Positions 25,284 to 36,637 of a stretch of DNA of 64,000 nt are shown in pieces (within the stretch, counting starts at the first letter, position 1; every line of letters starts with the position of its first letter). This DNA is from Caprella mutica (lineage: Eukaryota > Arthropoda > Malacostraca > Amphipoda > Caprellidae), in contig CANNZV010000842.1 in NCBI GenBank assembly GCA_947561585.1, forward strand, positions 62,001 through 126,000. The letters are read 5' to 3'. Both the position numbers and the translations under genes were made by a program. Below the pieces are notes generated by a model, which was not told the DNA's origin, ran no database searches, and saw only the letters and a program-made list of their open reading frames with translations.

Positions 25284-25440
25284 AGGTAATAAGATATTAA
25301 GAATTATTTCATTGTGTCCAATAATACATATCTATGTCTCGATAACAATATTTTAAATATCATAATGAGCATTATTGCAAATTGTAATATCAATATGTAT
25401 TATTGGACACAATGAAATAATTCTTAATATCTTATTACCT
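25284..25440. mobile_element. 157-bp MITE with 48-bp perfect inverted repeats
   Basis: The arms 25284-25331 and 25393-25440 are exact reverse complements beginning AGGTAATAAGATATTAAGAA. The 61-bp loop is AT-rich. The lack of any mismatch over 48 bp points to recent insertion or ongoing arm homogenisation. No target duplication is visible. Confidence 0.75.
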
Positions 25441-25499
25441 TCGCAGAATACGAAAAGGTCATATTTTCATCGGCATTTATTTATTTATCATCTTGTTAT

Positions 25500-25990
25500 T
25501 CGCTTAATTGAAAAAATATTCAACCAAATTGTCTGAAATTTGGTGAAACGATTGGTCCATGTCCAGTGACCTGCTGGTAGAGTTTTATAAGTGACCCGGT
25601 CAAAGGTCATATTTTATAACTCAAAAGTATTGCACCATATTGCATAAAACTTGATGAGACGATTGGTCAAAATACAGGAACCATTTTGCTATATTTTGGG
25701 AGCGATCAGGTCAAATGTCAAAGATCAAGGTCAAGGCCATTTATAACTCAATACCTAAAAAGTATTCAACCAAATTGTCTGAAATTTGATGGGACGATTG
25801 GACAATGTGAAGGAACCATCTGGTAGAATTTTGGGAGCGATCCGGTCAAAGATCAAAGTCATTTAGAACTCATTAACTCAAAAAGTATTGCACCATATTG
25901 CATGAAACTTGGTGGGACGATTGGTCCAGTTAGCAGTTTCTTAATTTTTTTGGAGAGAATGGGTCACAGCGGAGGCCAAGGAATGCGCTC
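25500..25990. repeat. tandem repeat of about 130 bp ('ggtcaaaggtca...ataactcaaa')
   Basis: About three and a half diverged units, each with 'accaaattgtctgaaatttg' or 'caccatattgcatgaaactt', 'gacgattgg', 'ggtagagttttata' or 'tagaattttgggagcg', and 'ggtcaaaggtca' followed by 'ataactcaaa'. The same unit occurs in opposite orientation at 16790-17045 and inside the hAT MITE at 58538-58813. Confidence 0.7.
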
Positions 25991-26519
25991 TACCGACTGC
26001 ATATAATCTAGTTTATTTTATGATTACTTTGTGGTGAACGTACCACCGACTGACATGGTTTCTTTTATAATAATATAGATACATGTATTATAATGAAGAA
26101 TGTAGCGATGCTACGCACAGGAATAGGTATATTGTATGATATTTTATTATTGTGTTTATTTTTTGGATGCAGTTTATCTATAGTTCTTTATAATATATCA
26201 GTCTATGCAGAAAAAAATACATTCTAAACGGAATTCAAACAATGGTGAGTATAAAACTAATAGTCATTAATCGATAAATAACTAAATCTGAAGACGCGGA
26301 CCTTGAGACGATTTTTAAGTTACACAAACAGTGATACTATTTGAAACCAGTTATTTTTAGCCAGAAAGTTCACAAATTGAAAGTAGAGTTTGAAAATTAA
26401 AGTAGTTTAAATTATTTTTTTACATGTATTCTTGTCCATAGAATCCGAAAAGCATAACAGTTTTTTTGTAGAAACTAATACTTTTTGAGATATGAGGGCT
26501 TAAAGTTATTCATATCTTA

Positions 26520-26650
26520 TGTATTAATGAAGGATATATGGGGGCGTGTCGACCCTCATACTACCCTGCCAGGTCATTAAAGAATAATGAAGTGTGCAGT
26601 ACAACAAACTAACGAATACAAAAAACTACATTACTGTTTCATATAGAAAA
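26520..26650. repeat. dispersed repeat ('ccctgccaggtcattaaa')
   Basis: Matches 49905-49985 and, more distantly, 20365-20425 with the words 'ctgccaggtcattaaa', 'aatgaagtgtgca' and 'acaacaaacta'. In the other two places it is interior to a fold-back element, so this may be a remnant of one whose arms are lost. Confidence 0.5.
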
Positions 26651-27057
26651 TCTATAATGTTCGAGTAACTTCAATGAAAACACAAGTTTATTAAACGTTT
26701 TCAATCCTTCAGTAATGCATAGGGAATAAATAGCTTCAAACTCTCATATTCAAAAAATATTAGTGTCTACAAAAACGATTTGGTTTTCGGATACTATAGA
26801 CAAAAGTACAAAAGAAAAATTATTTAAATTAAATTTGGTGGTAGTCGTCAAATGGGAAAGATCAAAAATGTATTTCTCCTAAATAGATAACATTAAAATT
26901 TTAGGCAATGCGTGAATTAGATACATGAAAATGATGGAAGGTCTTTAGTCATTAAAAAATATCAGTATTGAATATTGGCTTATGGGACAAGAAAATTTAC
27001 CATTAAAAAAGAGTCCATCCATAAATAGTTTCCTTTTCTTTATTTGTCTGTCTGTCT

Positions 27058-27232
27058 GTGTTCTGTCACACTTTAATCCTACTAACCTAGCCCCCAAAAG
27101 ATAGGTCACCAACCTAGCCGCTGATGCGCCAGAACCAGCTCTCACTATAAATTTTTTAAAATCTTAACGAATTGACTTTTCAATAGTTTTTCTTCCTAAT
27201 AATTTTTACTTAATATCTAATCATTCATTGGT
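27058..27232. repeat. dispersed repeat, second copy of 6040-6245
   Basis: Aligned to the segment in intron 2 of amidase copy 1 (see 6040-6245). It lies about 280 bp beyond the 42-bp array downstream of copy 4. Confidence 0.45.
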
Positions 27233-27369
27233 ATTAAATACGACGAGTAATACCAAAATATCACGAATGAGAATGAGTTCGAATAAATCAAAGGAACTGT
27301 GTTTCAGATATTGAATCAGGGTATATAATTGAATAGCAACAATTAAACAATGAGCATCGTTTTGTTTCA

Positions 27370-27375
27370 TTTATT
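27370..27375 (-). terminator. polyadenylation signal, copy 4
   Basis: AATAAA on the minus strand in a segment aligned with the copy 3 and copy 5 3' flanks, about 320 bp after the copy 4 stop. Confidence 0.4.
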
Positions 27376-27512
27376 GTCAAACAATCAAGTATACAACCAA
27401 AAAAAATCTACAGCCCACTGCATCTAGGACCAAATTTAACATTTAAAGGACATACATAATATAAATTGCGTTATTGTACATTTTTTGAGTTAAGAATTAT
27501 TCTGTAAAAGAT

Positions 27513-27722
27513 TTAGTGTTTAGAGGAATATTCCCTCATTATCCTGCACAGGAGTTACTGCTTAGAGGAATATTCCCTCATTATCCTGCACAGGAGTTAG
27601 TGTTTAGAGGAATATTCCCTCATTATCCTGCACAGGAGTTACTGCTTAGAGGAATATTCCCTCATTATCCTGCACAGGAGTTAGTGTTTAGATCAATATT
27701 CTTTCATTATCCTGCACAGGAG
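27513..27722 (-). repeat. 42-bp stop-spanning tandem repeat, copy 4 (five units)
   Basis: Five units start at 27513, 27555, 27597, 27639 and 27681. The gene-proximal unit (27681-27722) has changes that turn a Ser codon into TGA. The other four are nearly identical to each other and lie in the 3' UTR, with two alternating variants ('tagtgttt' and 'tactgctt'). Confidence 0.9.
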
Positions 27723-30606
27723 TTCTTCTTGGTAAGGAAGAGCGACGAACTGAACTCCATTAGGTAGACCGACGCTACCTTTGGTGTACTGGAAAATGGA
27801 TCAAATTTAAATAGATATATCTTATTGAAGACAGAAAATTTATTTGAATTACATTATAGTACACAGTATTACAGACCTTTTTCAAAAGCCTATTTATTTC
27901 ATTGTCTTCAGGGTAAGACTCTAGTAGTTTTTGATCTTCTTCAGATTCTTTAGTCACCGGAACAGAACAACAAGGGAAATCGATGAGGTTGTAAATCAGA
28001 GTATAAGTGGCAGTAACTGAAATTTTACATAATAATTAGAGCATCATTTTTTTATCGAAATATTTATGACTTACTTAAATTTGCATAAAGTATAAAGTAC
28101 CTGATCTAAATAACACTGAAAGAAGAACTCAGCTATTTGATAGTTGTCAAATGAAAGATTCTAGACCAAAATTGCAATACGTACTGATGAAAACTATTAT
28201 TGTATCAAATATCACTATATAAAATAATACCTATCAACTGCTCATCAAATCCAACTGGTGGTGCGGGCATTGGTGACACGGGACAAATCATCAAATCCAA
28301 GTTCTGATTTCTCCAAGATGAAATGAAATCTTGAAGATATTCAGATCTCTCGATCTGCTTCTTCCAAATAACTCCAGGACTTTCAATCGTCCCTTCAATT
28401 TTAAAATACATTCAATAAAAATTTAACACATTTTGAAGTGGCTTCAGCAATAAATTTACGTGTTTTTCATCTACATAATTATTCATAACGGTCTTTAACC
28501 ATTAATCAATATGGTATAGTTGTATCTAATTTTCTTACTTGTAATTTCTGCATACAGGTTTCCAAGTTGGTGTTCTATGTAAGGTTTAGCCAGTTCTCGT
28601 AGTTTAGCTGGGACACTGGAAATAAATTTAGAGTAGAAGCAGCACTCATGTTGTGTTTCACCCTCTAATGCTTTCATCGCCGCAGAAGCACCGTCAAGAT
28701 ACACAAAGTCAGTCCAAAGTTTAAGGGCTTGTAAACCATTTGGTGGGTCCATTTCAATAACATCATGACCAAGGCTCTAGTACGATGTTGGATTATTTAT
28801 TATCAGATATTTAATTCAATTTTGTTAGTTAAGCAACAACATTAAGCAATCTAACACCTTGACAATCTTCAGGGCCTCAGCGACAGCTCTTCTCACTCCT
28901 GGAGTCGATGGAATAATGTCCAAGGAATTGTACCATCCAATCCTCAGGACTTTCTTCAATGGTCTCTCTATGTTTTCTCTCCACGGAATTGGAGGCAAAT
29001 CAGCGTTGTACTCCAAGAGATCTTGGGACATCAGAGCTTTGGTTGCCATGGCGACTATTTCTCCACTGATGCCCATGATACCCAAGGTGCTATAAACTGA
29101 AAAAAATGACAATAACTTATATCCTAACATTCGATGTGCGTTATTTTCTTTAATCTATACCTCCAATAAGTCCTGGATTTGAGCCAGCAACACCTCTAGT
29201 TGGAATTCTACGAGCCGTTGGTTTCATAGAATAGATACCACAAAAATTTGCTGGAATTCTGACGCTTCCTCCTATATCACCTCCCAGACCTAAGAATGAT
29301 CCACCTCCTCCAATTAAAGCTCCTTCGCCACCTAATAAATTGATTAATGTTATTACTTTAAATAGTTTATAAATTACCTCGAAAAATTAATCAAATTTCT
29401 AAATCAGGTATCACCTGAAGATCCTCCACAACTGCGTTCTGTAGAATGAGGATTACTTGTTTCGCCATACACGGGATTTCCACACGATAGACTGTGAATT
29501 CGTGGAGAGAAAATTAAAGAATTAAAATAAATGAATATATAATCCAATTCAAACTTAGCGATTTAAACTATCAATATATCCATATTTTCCACCTTAAGCA
29601 GAGTTGACAGACGTTAGTTTTAACGAAAGGAACAGCTCCGAGTTTCTTGAAAATGTCCACCAGATCAGCATCTTTCTCAGCAGGTTTACCCACTAGTTTC
29701 TCAAGTCCGATGGTAGAGTCGGTACCTTTAACCAAGATGTTCTCTTTGATGCTCAGTGGAAGACCAAATAAAGGTTTCTCCTGGAAATTGGTAGAGCTTC
29801 TCTCTGCGTCTAACTTTTCAGCCAGTGCCTTGAATGATCATCATAAATAGAGACAGTAAATCGGTGAAAGAAATTATTGAAATGAAAAATTGTGCTTATG
29901 TAATCATTTAGGATGTTTTATTTGAAATATTCCTCTGATGCATTTCTATTTTTAGTTGTTACCTTTTAATTTCTAAACCAATAAAGAAAAATGAAACTGT
30001 CAGCAAATATTTCTGAGAAATTGAAGGTAGAAACGATTTTTCATTTTGTTTGATATTTGTGATTCTATTTTTATGAATTAACTAAATTTCATAATGTTAA
30101 TATATAAAATTAATAGTTCTATTATTGTAATAATTTTCATAAATAATTATTTAAATTAGAAAGGAAAATCTCAAAAATAACTACTTTAACTAGCATCTTT
30201 ACCTTCGCAGTTGGAATGAAAAGAGTCACACAGTTTGTCTTTTTCGATTCTTCTATTGCCTGTTAGAATAAGTGTTAATGGTGTTTCAAATGTAATATTA
30301 GAAAGCAATTCGTTAAATTAGTCTCAGAATTTTACATCAGTAATAAATTATATAATATTTAATTTTTTAGTATACAACATATTACAAGTATTCTAAGATT
30401 TTATACAATCAGCTCACCTTAGATTGAAATGCCTCCAAAGTCTGAACAGAAGTAACCTCACCATCTCTCAACTGTTGCAACAGTTTCAAAGGTTCCAAGC
30501 TGATTATTCTCTCCCTTGAAGAGCTCACCAGTTTTCCATTGATGGTAAGAGAGTTCTCCAATGTCTGGCGAGAAGCCAATAGTCTTTGGTAAGCTTCATG
30601 AGACAT
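27693..30606 (-). CDS. amidase-signature hydrolase, FAAH-like, copy 4 (clade B), 10 exons
   Basis: Predicted FAAH-like serine hydrolase. Exons: 30418-30606, 30203-30259, 29593-29828, 29415-29491, 29161-29331, 28858-29096, 28539-28776, 28231-28392, 27877-28016, 27693-27788. All GT-AG; 535 codons with no internal stop. Lys110 (GLPLSIKEN), Ser185 and Ser209 (GDIGGSVR) are present. The start is the clade [13 protein letters not shown]. The protein stops four codons earlier than copies 3 and 6 because the last repeat unit reads ...MKEY then TGA (27693-27695). Intron 4 (29332-29414) is identical over all 83 bp to intron 4 of copy 5, although the neighbouring exons differ, which suggests gene conversion. 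Introns are short and free of recognisable transposons. Confidence 0.88.
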
Positions 30607-32104
30607 AATTCTGGCAACTAGCACTGTAGTCTTTTATACTGAAAGTACTAAATCTTAAATGAACGTGGGTAATTCAATTTGTTGGTAATTAAAGCTCTTT
30701 TCAAGTCTAATTAGGCCAGTATGTAATAAGTATTATATATAAGTGATGATATACTTATAGAAAACTTACGTAATTCAGTTTAATCATTTTACAATAAAAC
30801 AAAACATTTATCTGATTAAATTTACATTATACCACTAATATAATTAAAAAGTTGGGCTAGCTATGACATGAAAGACTTTGATTCTGATAGCTATTTTATA
30901 TTGGAGAAGATATGTAATAAAAGGAAACAGATTTATGACAGTAACAAGTTAGAAATTGCGATTTCAAAAAGCGCAACTTAATGAAGTGAAGTGAGGTTGC
31001 TTAAATGGATTTTCCAAATTAAATGGTGAGTAATTATTAGTAATACTTATATTATTATTCATTAATCAATTATGTTTAAATTTGACTTTATGTGCAGTAT
31101 ATTTGACATTAATTACAAATTGGTGAACATCTTCAATTCAAATATTTTTCTAGTGCTAATAATATAGAGTCACGTTAAATCGCGTAAATCCTAATGAGTT
31201 TGACGTGTGTTTTCTAAATTGTAAATTACTTTATATCTTTCATGTCATTCATTTAAATTTACTGGCCTTTCTTGACTTTGATCCTACATAAATACCAAAT
31301 ATAACTTTTTAATTAAAAGATAAAAAATATTTACGTATCGGCGAAAATTAGCGTAAATTATGGAATTAATTGTACTTTGGTGACATGTGGCAACGTAGAA
31401 ATACAGTTAGGTTAGCCAATAAGCACAAATTTTTTCCACGTTTTCATGGAGTACAGACAAATGCGCGAGCTGTGATATTGGTCACACTCCACCCAATCGC
31501 AGCTCTGCTCTCTCAGTTTCCAATGTCTTACATACCTATGTATTTATTTCTTCTTATATGTTAAATATTTTCACTTGAATTTTGGTACACATTAGTTTAG
31601 TATGTATACTAACAACTTGTAAAAAATACAGTCTGCATAGATTAATAAAATAGACATGTGTTTTTTTAACACATACTCAAACCTTCCCGTTCATTCTGAT
31701 AGTCAAATTCATTAGGGTTAAGGTTGACAAATTCATGGTATCCTAATCGGTTGAATTACATTTTCCTTAAATAATTCGATAAAACGCTGGAGTTAGGATA
31801 ACTACAATAAAGGTATTCTTTTATTTTTAAAACTATAATGATTTCAATAATGTAGCTAATATTTGTTTGGGCTAACAAAACATTATTGTCAATTTCTATC
31901 AATAAAATATAACGAATATTGCGTACAAATTTTATTCTCCTTCCTAGATTGGGTAGTTTTAACACTATCAATCGTTCAAACTAATATACAAACCTATTAT
32001 ATTCCAAAGCTTATTACAAATATAGATTTAGTTTTGGTGTCACATACTAACTTATAAGTTAATATATCACAATAAAAATGTTATTGTATAGTAATAATAC
32101 TATA

Positions 32105-32345
32105 TTTTCTACTGTCACACGCTTCCTACCACACACAGCACTAAGATGGGTTGACTACATGAGTGTACCCTATACGTATACGAGACATAGACTCATTACA
32201 ATAATATAGTGCTTTACTTGTTCCCTGCTTACATTTGGCTATTGAAGAACTGATTAGATAAATGATAATGACATAGAGTACATTATAACAATTAATATAG
32301 TAATAATATAAAAAACAGTGAAATTTTTTCCTCTGTGCATCGTAA
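32105..32345 (-). promoter_or_regulatory. conserved distal upstream block, copy 4
   Basis: Counterpart of 24645-24860, 52905-53120 and 59440-59670, about 1.5-1.7 kb upstream of the copy 4 start codon. It contains 'cgcttcctaccacacacagc', 'gcactaagatgg' and 'ctgattagataa'. Homology among the four copies ends near 32345, where an iterated repeat begins. Confidence 0.35.
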
Positions 32346-32435
32346 GATAGGTGGACAGTCAATTGATCCCCGGTCATTTGATTACCCCCATTTGATCCCC
32401 GGTCAATTGGTCCCTGGTCATTCGATTCCAAGTCC
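32345..32435. repeat. iterated 15-16 bp unit ('ggtcaattgatcccc')
   Basis: Five imperfect units of the form GGTCAATTGATCCCC follow each other. They resemble one arm of the iterated-terminus fold-back elements seen elsewhere in the window, but no inverted partner arm was found nearby. Confidence 0.6.
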
Positions 32436-32449
32436 TATTTTTGTTTGTT

Positions 32450-33430
32450 TGTATACTTAGCATAAAATAATTTATTACGATCATTATTTCTTTATAAAAA
32501 TTGGCATCTATTATTTCAGTATAATATTCATGAATATCGCAAGTTAATTATACAAAATTGCTTATGACGAACAAATATCTGATATCATTTTCTGAAAATT
32601 TATTTGAAATTTAAGGTAATGGTTTTATGCAATTGTATATTGTATTGTTATCAAAATTGAAGACTAATAACTAACTATGAAATTATACATTCCTGAACTT
32701 AAAAATATTGCCACTAATTGAGCGTGTGAACGACATACTGTGTGCACTTGTAGTGTTCATATGACATAGGTAATTTCAATACAATATTTTAGGTTGTGGT
32801 CAGATTGTTTGACGTGACCGAATTGTGATTTAAAACATCAGTAAATTGCGTTGATTGCTACAATAAAATTATACATCTCACGGTAAAAGTTCAAAATTAG
32901 TTCACTTTAAATTATGATGGTTCAGTGTAGTGCATATAATTGTATTAAGAATAGTAGTAAGCCCACTGATAAAACTTTAATGTGTATTGTATATATTTGG
33001 TCTAAGGACCAGAAGAGAACAATAGAACTATGGTTGGAAAATGTTGGATGATTTTAAGCATTCAATATTAACTATGCAATTTTAAGTTCAAAAAACATTT
33101 CTAACAAGCTATGTCGCTTGTTTGCGAGAACACTGTCATAACTTCAAAATAGATATTTTCAGGAGAGGCATTTTAGTACTTGTAATGTACGTACATTTAA
33201 TGGTATATCGTTAGGACACTTAGCCTCTCTAGCGGTATATTTTTGAGTTACAATGATAATCAGCATTTTATGATTTATATGTGTATATGGATAACTCTAA
33301 AATACATGTTTTTGTGTTTATGACGTTATTGTTGCAAACAAGCGATATGAGAACATGATTTGCTGTAAAAAAATCTTAATTGATTACTGATATATACTTA
33401 GATCACAAAATTCCTAATTTTAAAGTCTCT
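32450..33430. other. intergenic, partly duplicated at 61370-61870
   Basis: From 32470 to 32830 the sequence aligns with 61370-61830 ('gaatatcgcaagttaatt' / 'gaatatcggaagttaatt', 'tgtatattgtattg', 'gaataataactaactatgaa', 'atatgacataggtaattt'). The rest shows nothing I can name. Confidence 0.5.
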
Positions 33431-33433
33431 CTG

Positions 33434-33567
33434 TGGAATGGGGGAAAGTGATGGGGAATGGGGAGAAAGTGATGGGGAATTGGGGAGAAAGTGATAGGTA
33501 ATTGGAGAAAACTGATAGCTAATTGGAGAGAAAGTGATGGGGAATGGGAAGGAAGTGATGGGGAATT
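33434..33567. repeat. short tandem repeat ('gggagaaagtgatggggaatt')
   Basis: About six imperfect units of 21-23 bp with 'gagaaagtgatgggg' and 'aattggg'. Confidence 0.75.
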
Positions 33568-33834
33568 TTGATGGATTACTTACGGATGCTAAATATTGCT
33601 AAGCTAAATGTTATTGAATGTTCAAGACGTATCACTATATCAGTGTATTCAAATAAATTCAATAGCAATCAACGAAATCGGTTTAATTATCCTTTCTGTT
33701 AACAAAATTTTGATTTCGAAAAATCCATAACAATTTTTCCATAACAGTGGTTCCCAGGGAAACTTGAAATAATTACATTACCTATAGTACGTACTGTACT
33801 AACGAAAAAATCTCAGACGTATTTTCTAATGTCT

Positions 33835-33856
33835 GAGAGAGAGAGAGAGAGAGAGA
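33835..33856. repeat. (GA)11 microsatellite
   Basis: Eleven uninterrupted GA dinucleotides. Confidence 0.95.
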
Positions 33857-33942
33857 TATTGATACACTGGTGCACAAGGAGCAGCTTCACCTTCCTCACT
33901 AATTTAATTTTTAAGTAGAAGAGCAAACAAAAGTCCTTTAAC

Positions 33943-34440
33943 TTGTTACTAACCGCTCTCTGTATATGGCTATGCTTAGTTGTTACTAACTGCTCTCTGT
34001 ATATGGCTATGCTTAGTTGTTACTAACCGCTCTCTATATATGGCTATGCTTAGTTGTTACTAACCGCTCTCTATATATGGCTATGCTTAGTTGTTACTAA
34101 CCGCTCTCTATATATGGCTATGCTTAGTTGTTACTAACCGTTCTCTATATATGGCTATGCTTAGTTGTTACTAACCGTTCTCTATATATGGCTATGCTTA
34201 GTTGTTACTAACCGCTCTCTATATATGGCTATGCTTAGTTGTTACTAACCGCTCTCTATATATGGCTATGCTTAGTTGTTACTAACCGTTCTCTATATAT
34301 GGCTATGCTTAGTTGTTACTAACCGCTCTCTATATATGGCTATGCTTAGTTGTTACTAACCGCTCTCTATATATGGCTATGCTTAGTTGTTACTAACCGC
34401 TCTCTATATATGGCTATGCTTAGTTGTTACTAACCGCTCT
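33943..34440. repeat. 37-bp minisatellite, about 13.5 units
   Basis: A 37-bp unit containing 'ttgttactaaccgctctct' and 'atatatggctatgc' is repeated about 13.5 times with very few differences (C/T in 'ccgctc' and 'ccgttc', G/A in the first two units). High identity suggests recent expansion. The unit is not a multiple of three and is not coding. Confidence 0.95.
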
Positions 34441-35183
34441 TTATCCACTTTGCATATAACTATTAGTCTACCGATATATTCGTTCATTTAAAAATAAATT
34501 AGAAAATTATCTCAGTACGTTATAACTGTTCTTTCTCTTATACACATGAAGAAGGAAATCGAGATGTTTGAATAGTGTGCAGGGTGAATGAAAGTAAAAA
34601 CTTTAGGAGTCACTGGTATATAGGATAATTAATTATCATTTAAAATACGTATATACAATTAATTCACAGTTATCTAACTATCGTTATAAAATGGAGGATA
34701 TATAGAGATAATAATTTGTTAGGATTATTTAATTAATGTATTCGGCTATGTGTAACATATACTCATGTACTGTAATACATATACTATAATAAGAGTGGGC
34801 ATGGCCTACTTAACTATAGTTAAGTAGACAATGGAGAGGGTTACACATTAATAATCAAAAAAATATTGGTTGTTTAGATCTTTAACAGCAAATAATAGAG
34901 TTGTTAGTAACAACTTGGTATAGTTTTTGGTATAATTTTGATAAAAACAAAAAATTGATCAATTGTAGAATCATTTTATCAGCAGCCTTACACAGTAATA
35001 TATGGTCTTATTTTTAGTTTTATTCCCGAATGTGTCCTTATTGGTCGTTTTGATTTCAAGACTGTAAAAAATTGACAGTAAATTATTGAAAATATAACAT
35101 AAAATGAGTGTATACATGTATCAGATCAGTAACTACTGTAGTCACGTAACACACTAAAAAAAGAACTTCACTAAATTAGTGGT
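34441..35183. other. intergenic, nothing seen
   Basis: AT-rich sequence between the 37-bp minisatellite and a fold-back element. A small palindrome, 'ctacttaactatagttaagtag', is at 34807-34828. No coding or repeat structure is otherwise evident. Confidence 0.5.
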
Positions 35184-35423
35184 ATATATCTAGTTCTAGG
35201 AAAATTCCACTGGGGAAAGTTCCACTGCGAAAGATTCCACTGGGAAAATTCCACTGAGGAATATTCCAATGAGGAAATTTCCACTGCGGTAAGTTCCACT
35301 AGGAAAATTCCACTGAATATATTTATAAATATATTTAATTTATAAATTGTACTGCTCAGCTTCTAAAACAATACTTACAAATTATCATCTTCATACCATA
35401 TATGCTTTAGTGATATTCATTAC

Positions 35424-36471
35424 GGGATCCGGAAAATTGATCGAAAGAAATTGACCGAAAACAATTTATCGAATGGAAAATTGATCGAATAGAAAATTGG
35501 TCGAATGGAAAATTGATCGAACGGAAAATTGGTCGAATGGAAAATTGATCGAAAAGAAAATTGATCGAAAGGAAAATTAGTCGAATGGAAAGTTGATCGA
35601 AGAGAAAATTGGTCGAATGGAAAATTGATCGAAACAAAATTGATCGAAAATGATATTGGATCTATTTACACTAACTGACGATGATAACTAAGACCATGGA
35701 TTACCCGAGAAACTTACTTGCAATATATTACAGCTAGTAGATCTTTTTACCATGATTTATATATAATAATAGTAATTTATATAATAATAATATATAATAA
35801 TTATTTATGTATAACATTTTTTCAATCAACTGTTTTTCTATAGGCCTAACAGAGAATTATATGCTTTGAAATATATTATAATTTTAAGACCTTTAAGTTT
35901 TCTTAGTTCTAGAATTTAGATAGTTCTAGATAACTTGTGAAATGAAAGTTAAATAATTATTTAATTTAGTATAGGTTTAACGTCTGTTTCGGAACCAAAG
36001 GCCATATCACTGACGGCAAAAGTGAATCAAATACAAGAGATAGGAAGAAGCAGTCAGAAAGGAAAGTGGATTCATGAACAAAGTCACTTAACACGGTCAT
36101 TGACAATGCTCAGCGATACAGAAAGGCTACTCTGTGAACGCAGTCACTTACCAAGGAATATAACAAAAAATAACACTAAGCACCGGTTGCTGCACTCACA
36201 GGTGGAAGAAAAAAAAATGAAGCTGATCTATTCGATCAATTTTCCTTTCGATCAATTGTTGTGCGATCACATTTCCTTTCGATCAATTTTCCATTCGACC
36301 AATTTTCCTTTCGATCGATTTTCCATTTGACCAGTTAATTCCTTTCAATCAATTTTCCTTTCAACCAATAATCCTTTCGATCAATTTTCCGTTCGACCAA
36401 TTTTCCATTCGATCAATTGCTTTCGATAAATTGTTTTCGGTCAATTGCTTTCGATCAATTTTCCTAGACCC
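35424..36471. mobile_element. fold-back element with iterated 'ggaaaattgatcgaat' ends
   Basis: Left arm 35424-35650 and right arm about 36225-36471 are inverted arrays of a 15-16 bp GGAAAATTGATCGAAT unit. Outermost sequences are GGGATCCGGAAAATTGATCG on the left and GGGTCTAGGAAAATTGATCG on the right when reversed, and the order of variant units (GAAAGAAATTGACCG, AAAACAATTTATCG) is preserved in both arms. The flanks ATTCATTAC (35415-35423) and ATTGATTCC (36472-36480) match in seven of nine positions and may be a decayed target duplication. An open frame over 36022-36330 shows no known domain. Confidence 0.75.
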
Positions 36472-36637
36472 ATTGATTCCGCGGTTCCTATTTAAATGTT
36501 TTAATAAAATGAAAGCGAAATTCATTATATAAATTTTCTTAATGTATATTTTCATTGTGCAACACCTAAGGAAAAAGAATTGCGCTAAACTTCTTTTATT
36601 TGAAATTGAGATAATTCTACTTACAAAAAACTATTAG

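Noticed and set aside
27516..27767. Plus-strand frame with repeated [12 protein letters not shown]
   Set aside because: It is the antisense reading of the 42-bp repeat at the end of amidase copy 4; the same applies to 54764-54973.
33943..34440. CRISPR-like array of 37-bp repeats
   Set aside because: The units are contiguous with no spacers and the context is an animal genome; it is a minisatellite.
36022..36330. Open frame of 102 codons inside the fold-back element at 35424
   Set aside because: Its second half is the iterated arm, and the first half matches nothing I know; support for a gene is insufficient.
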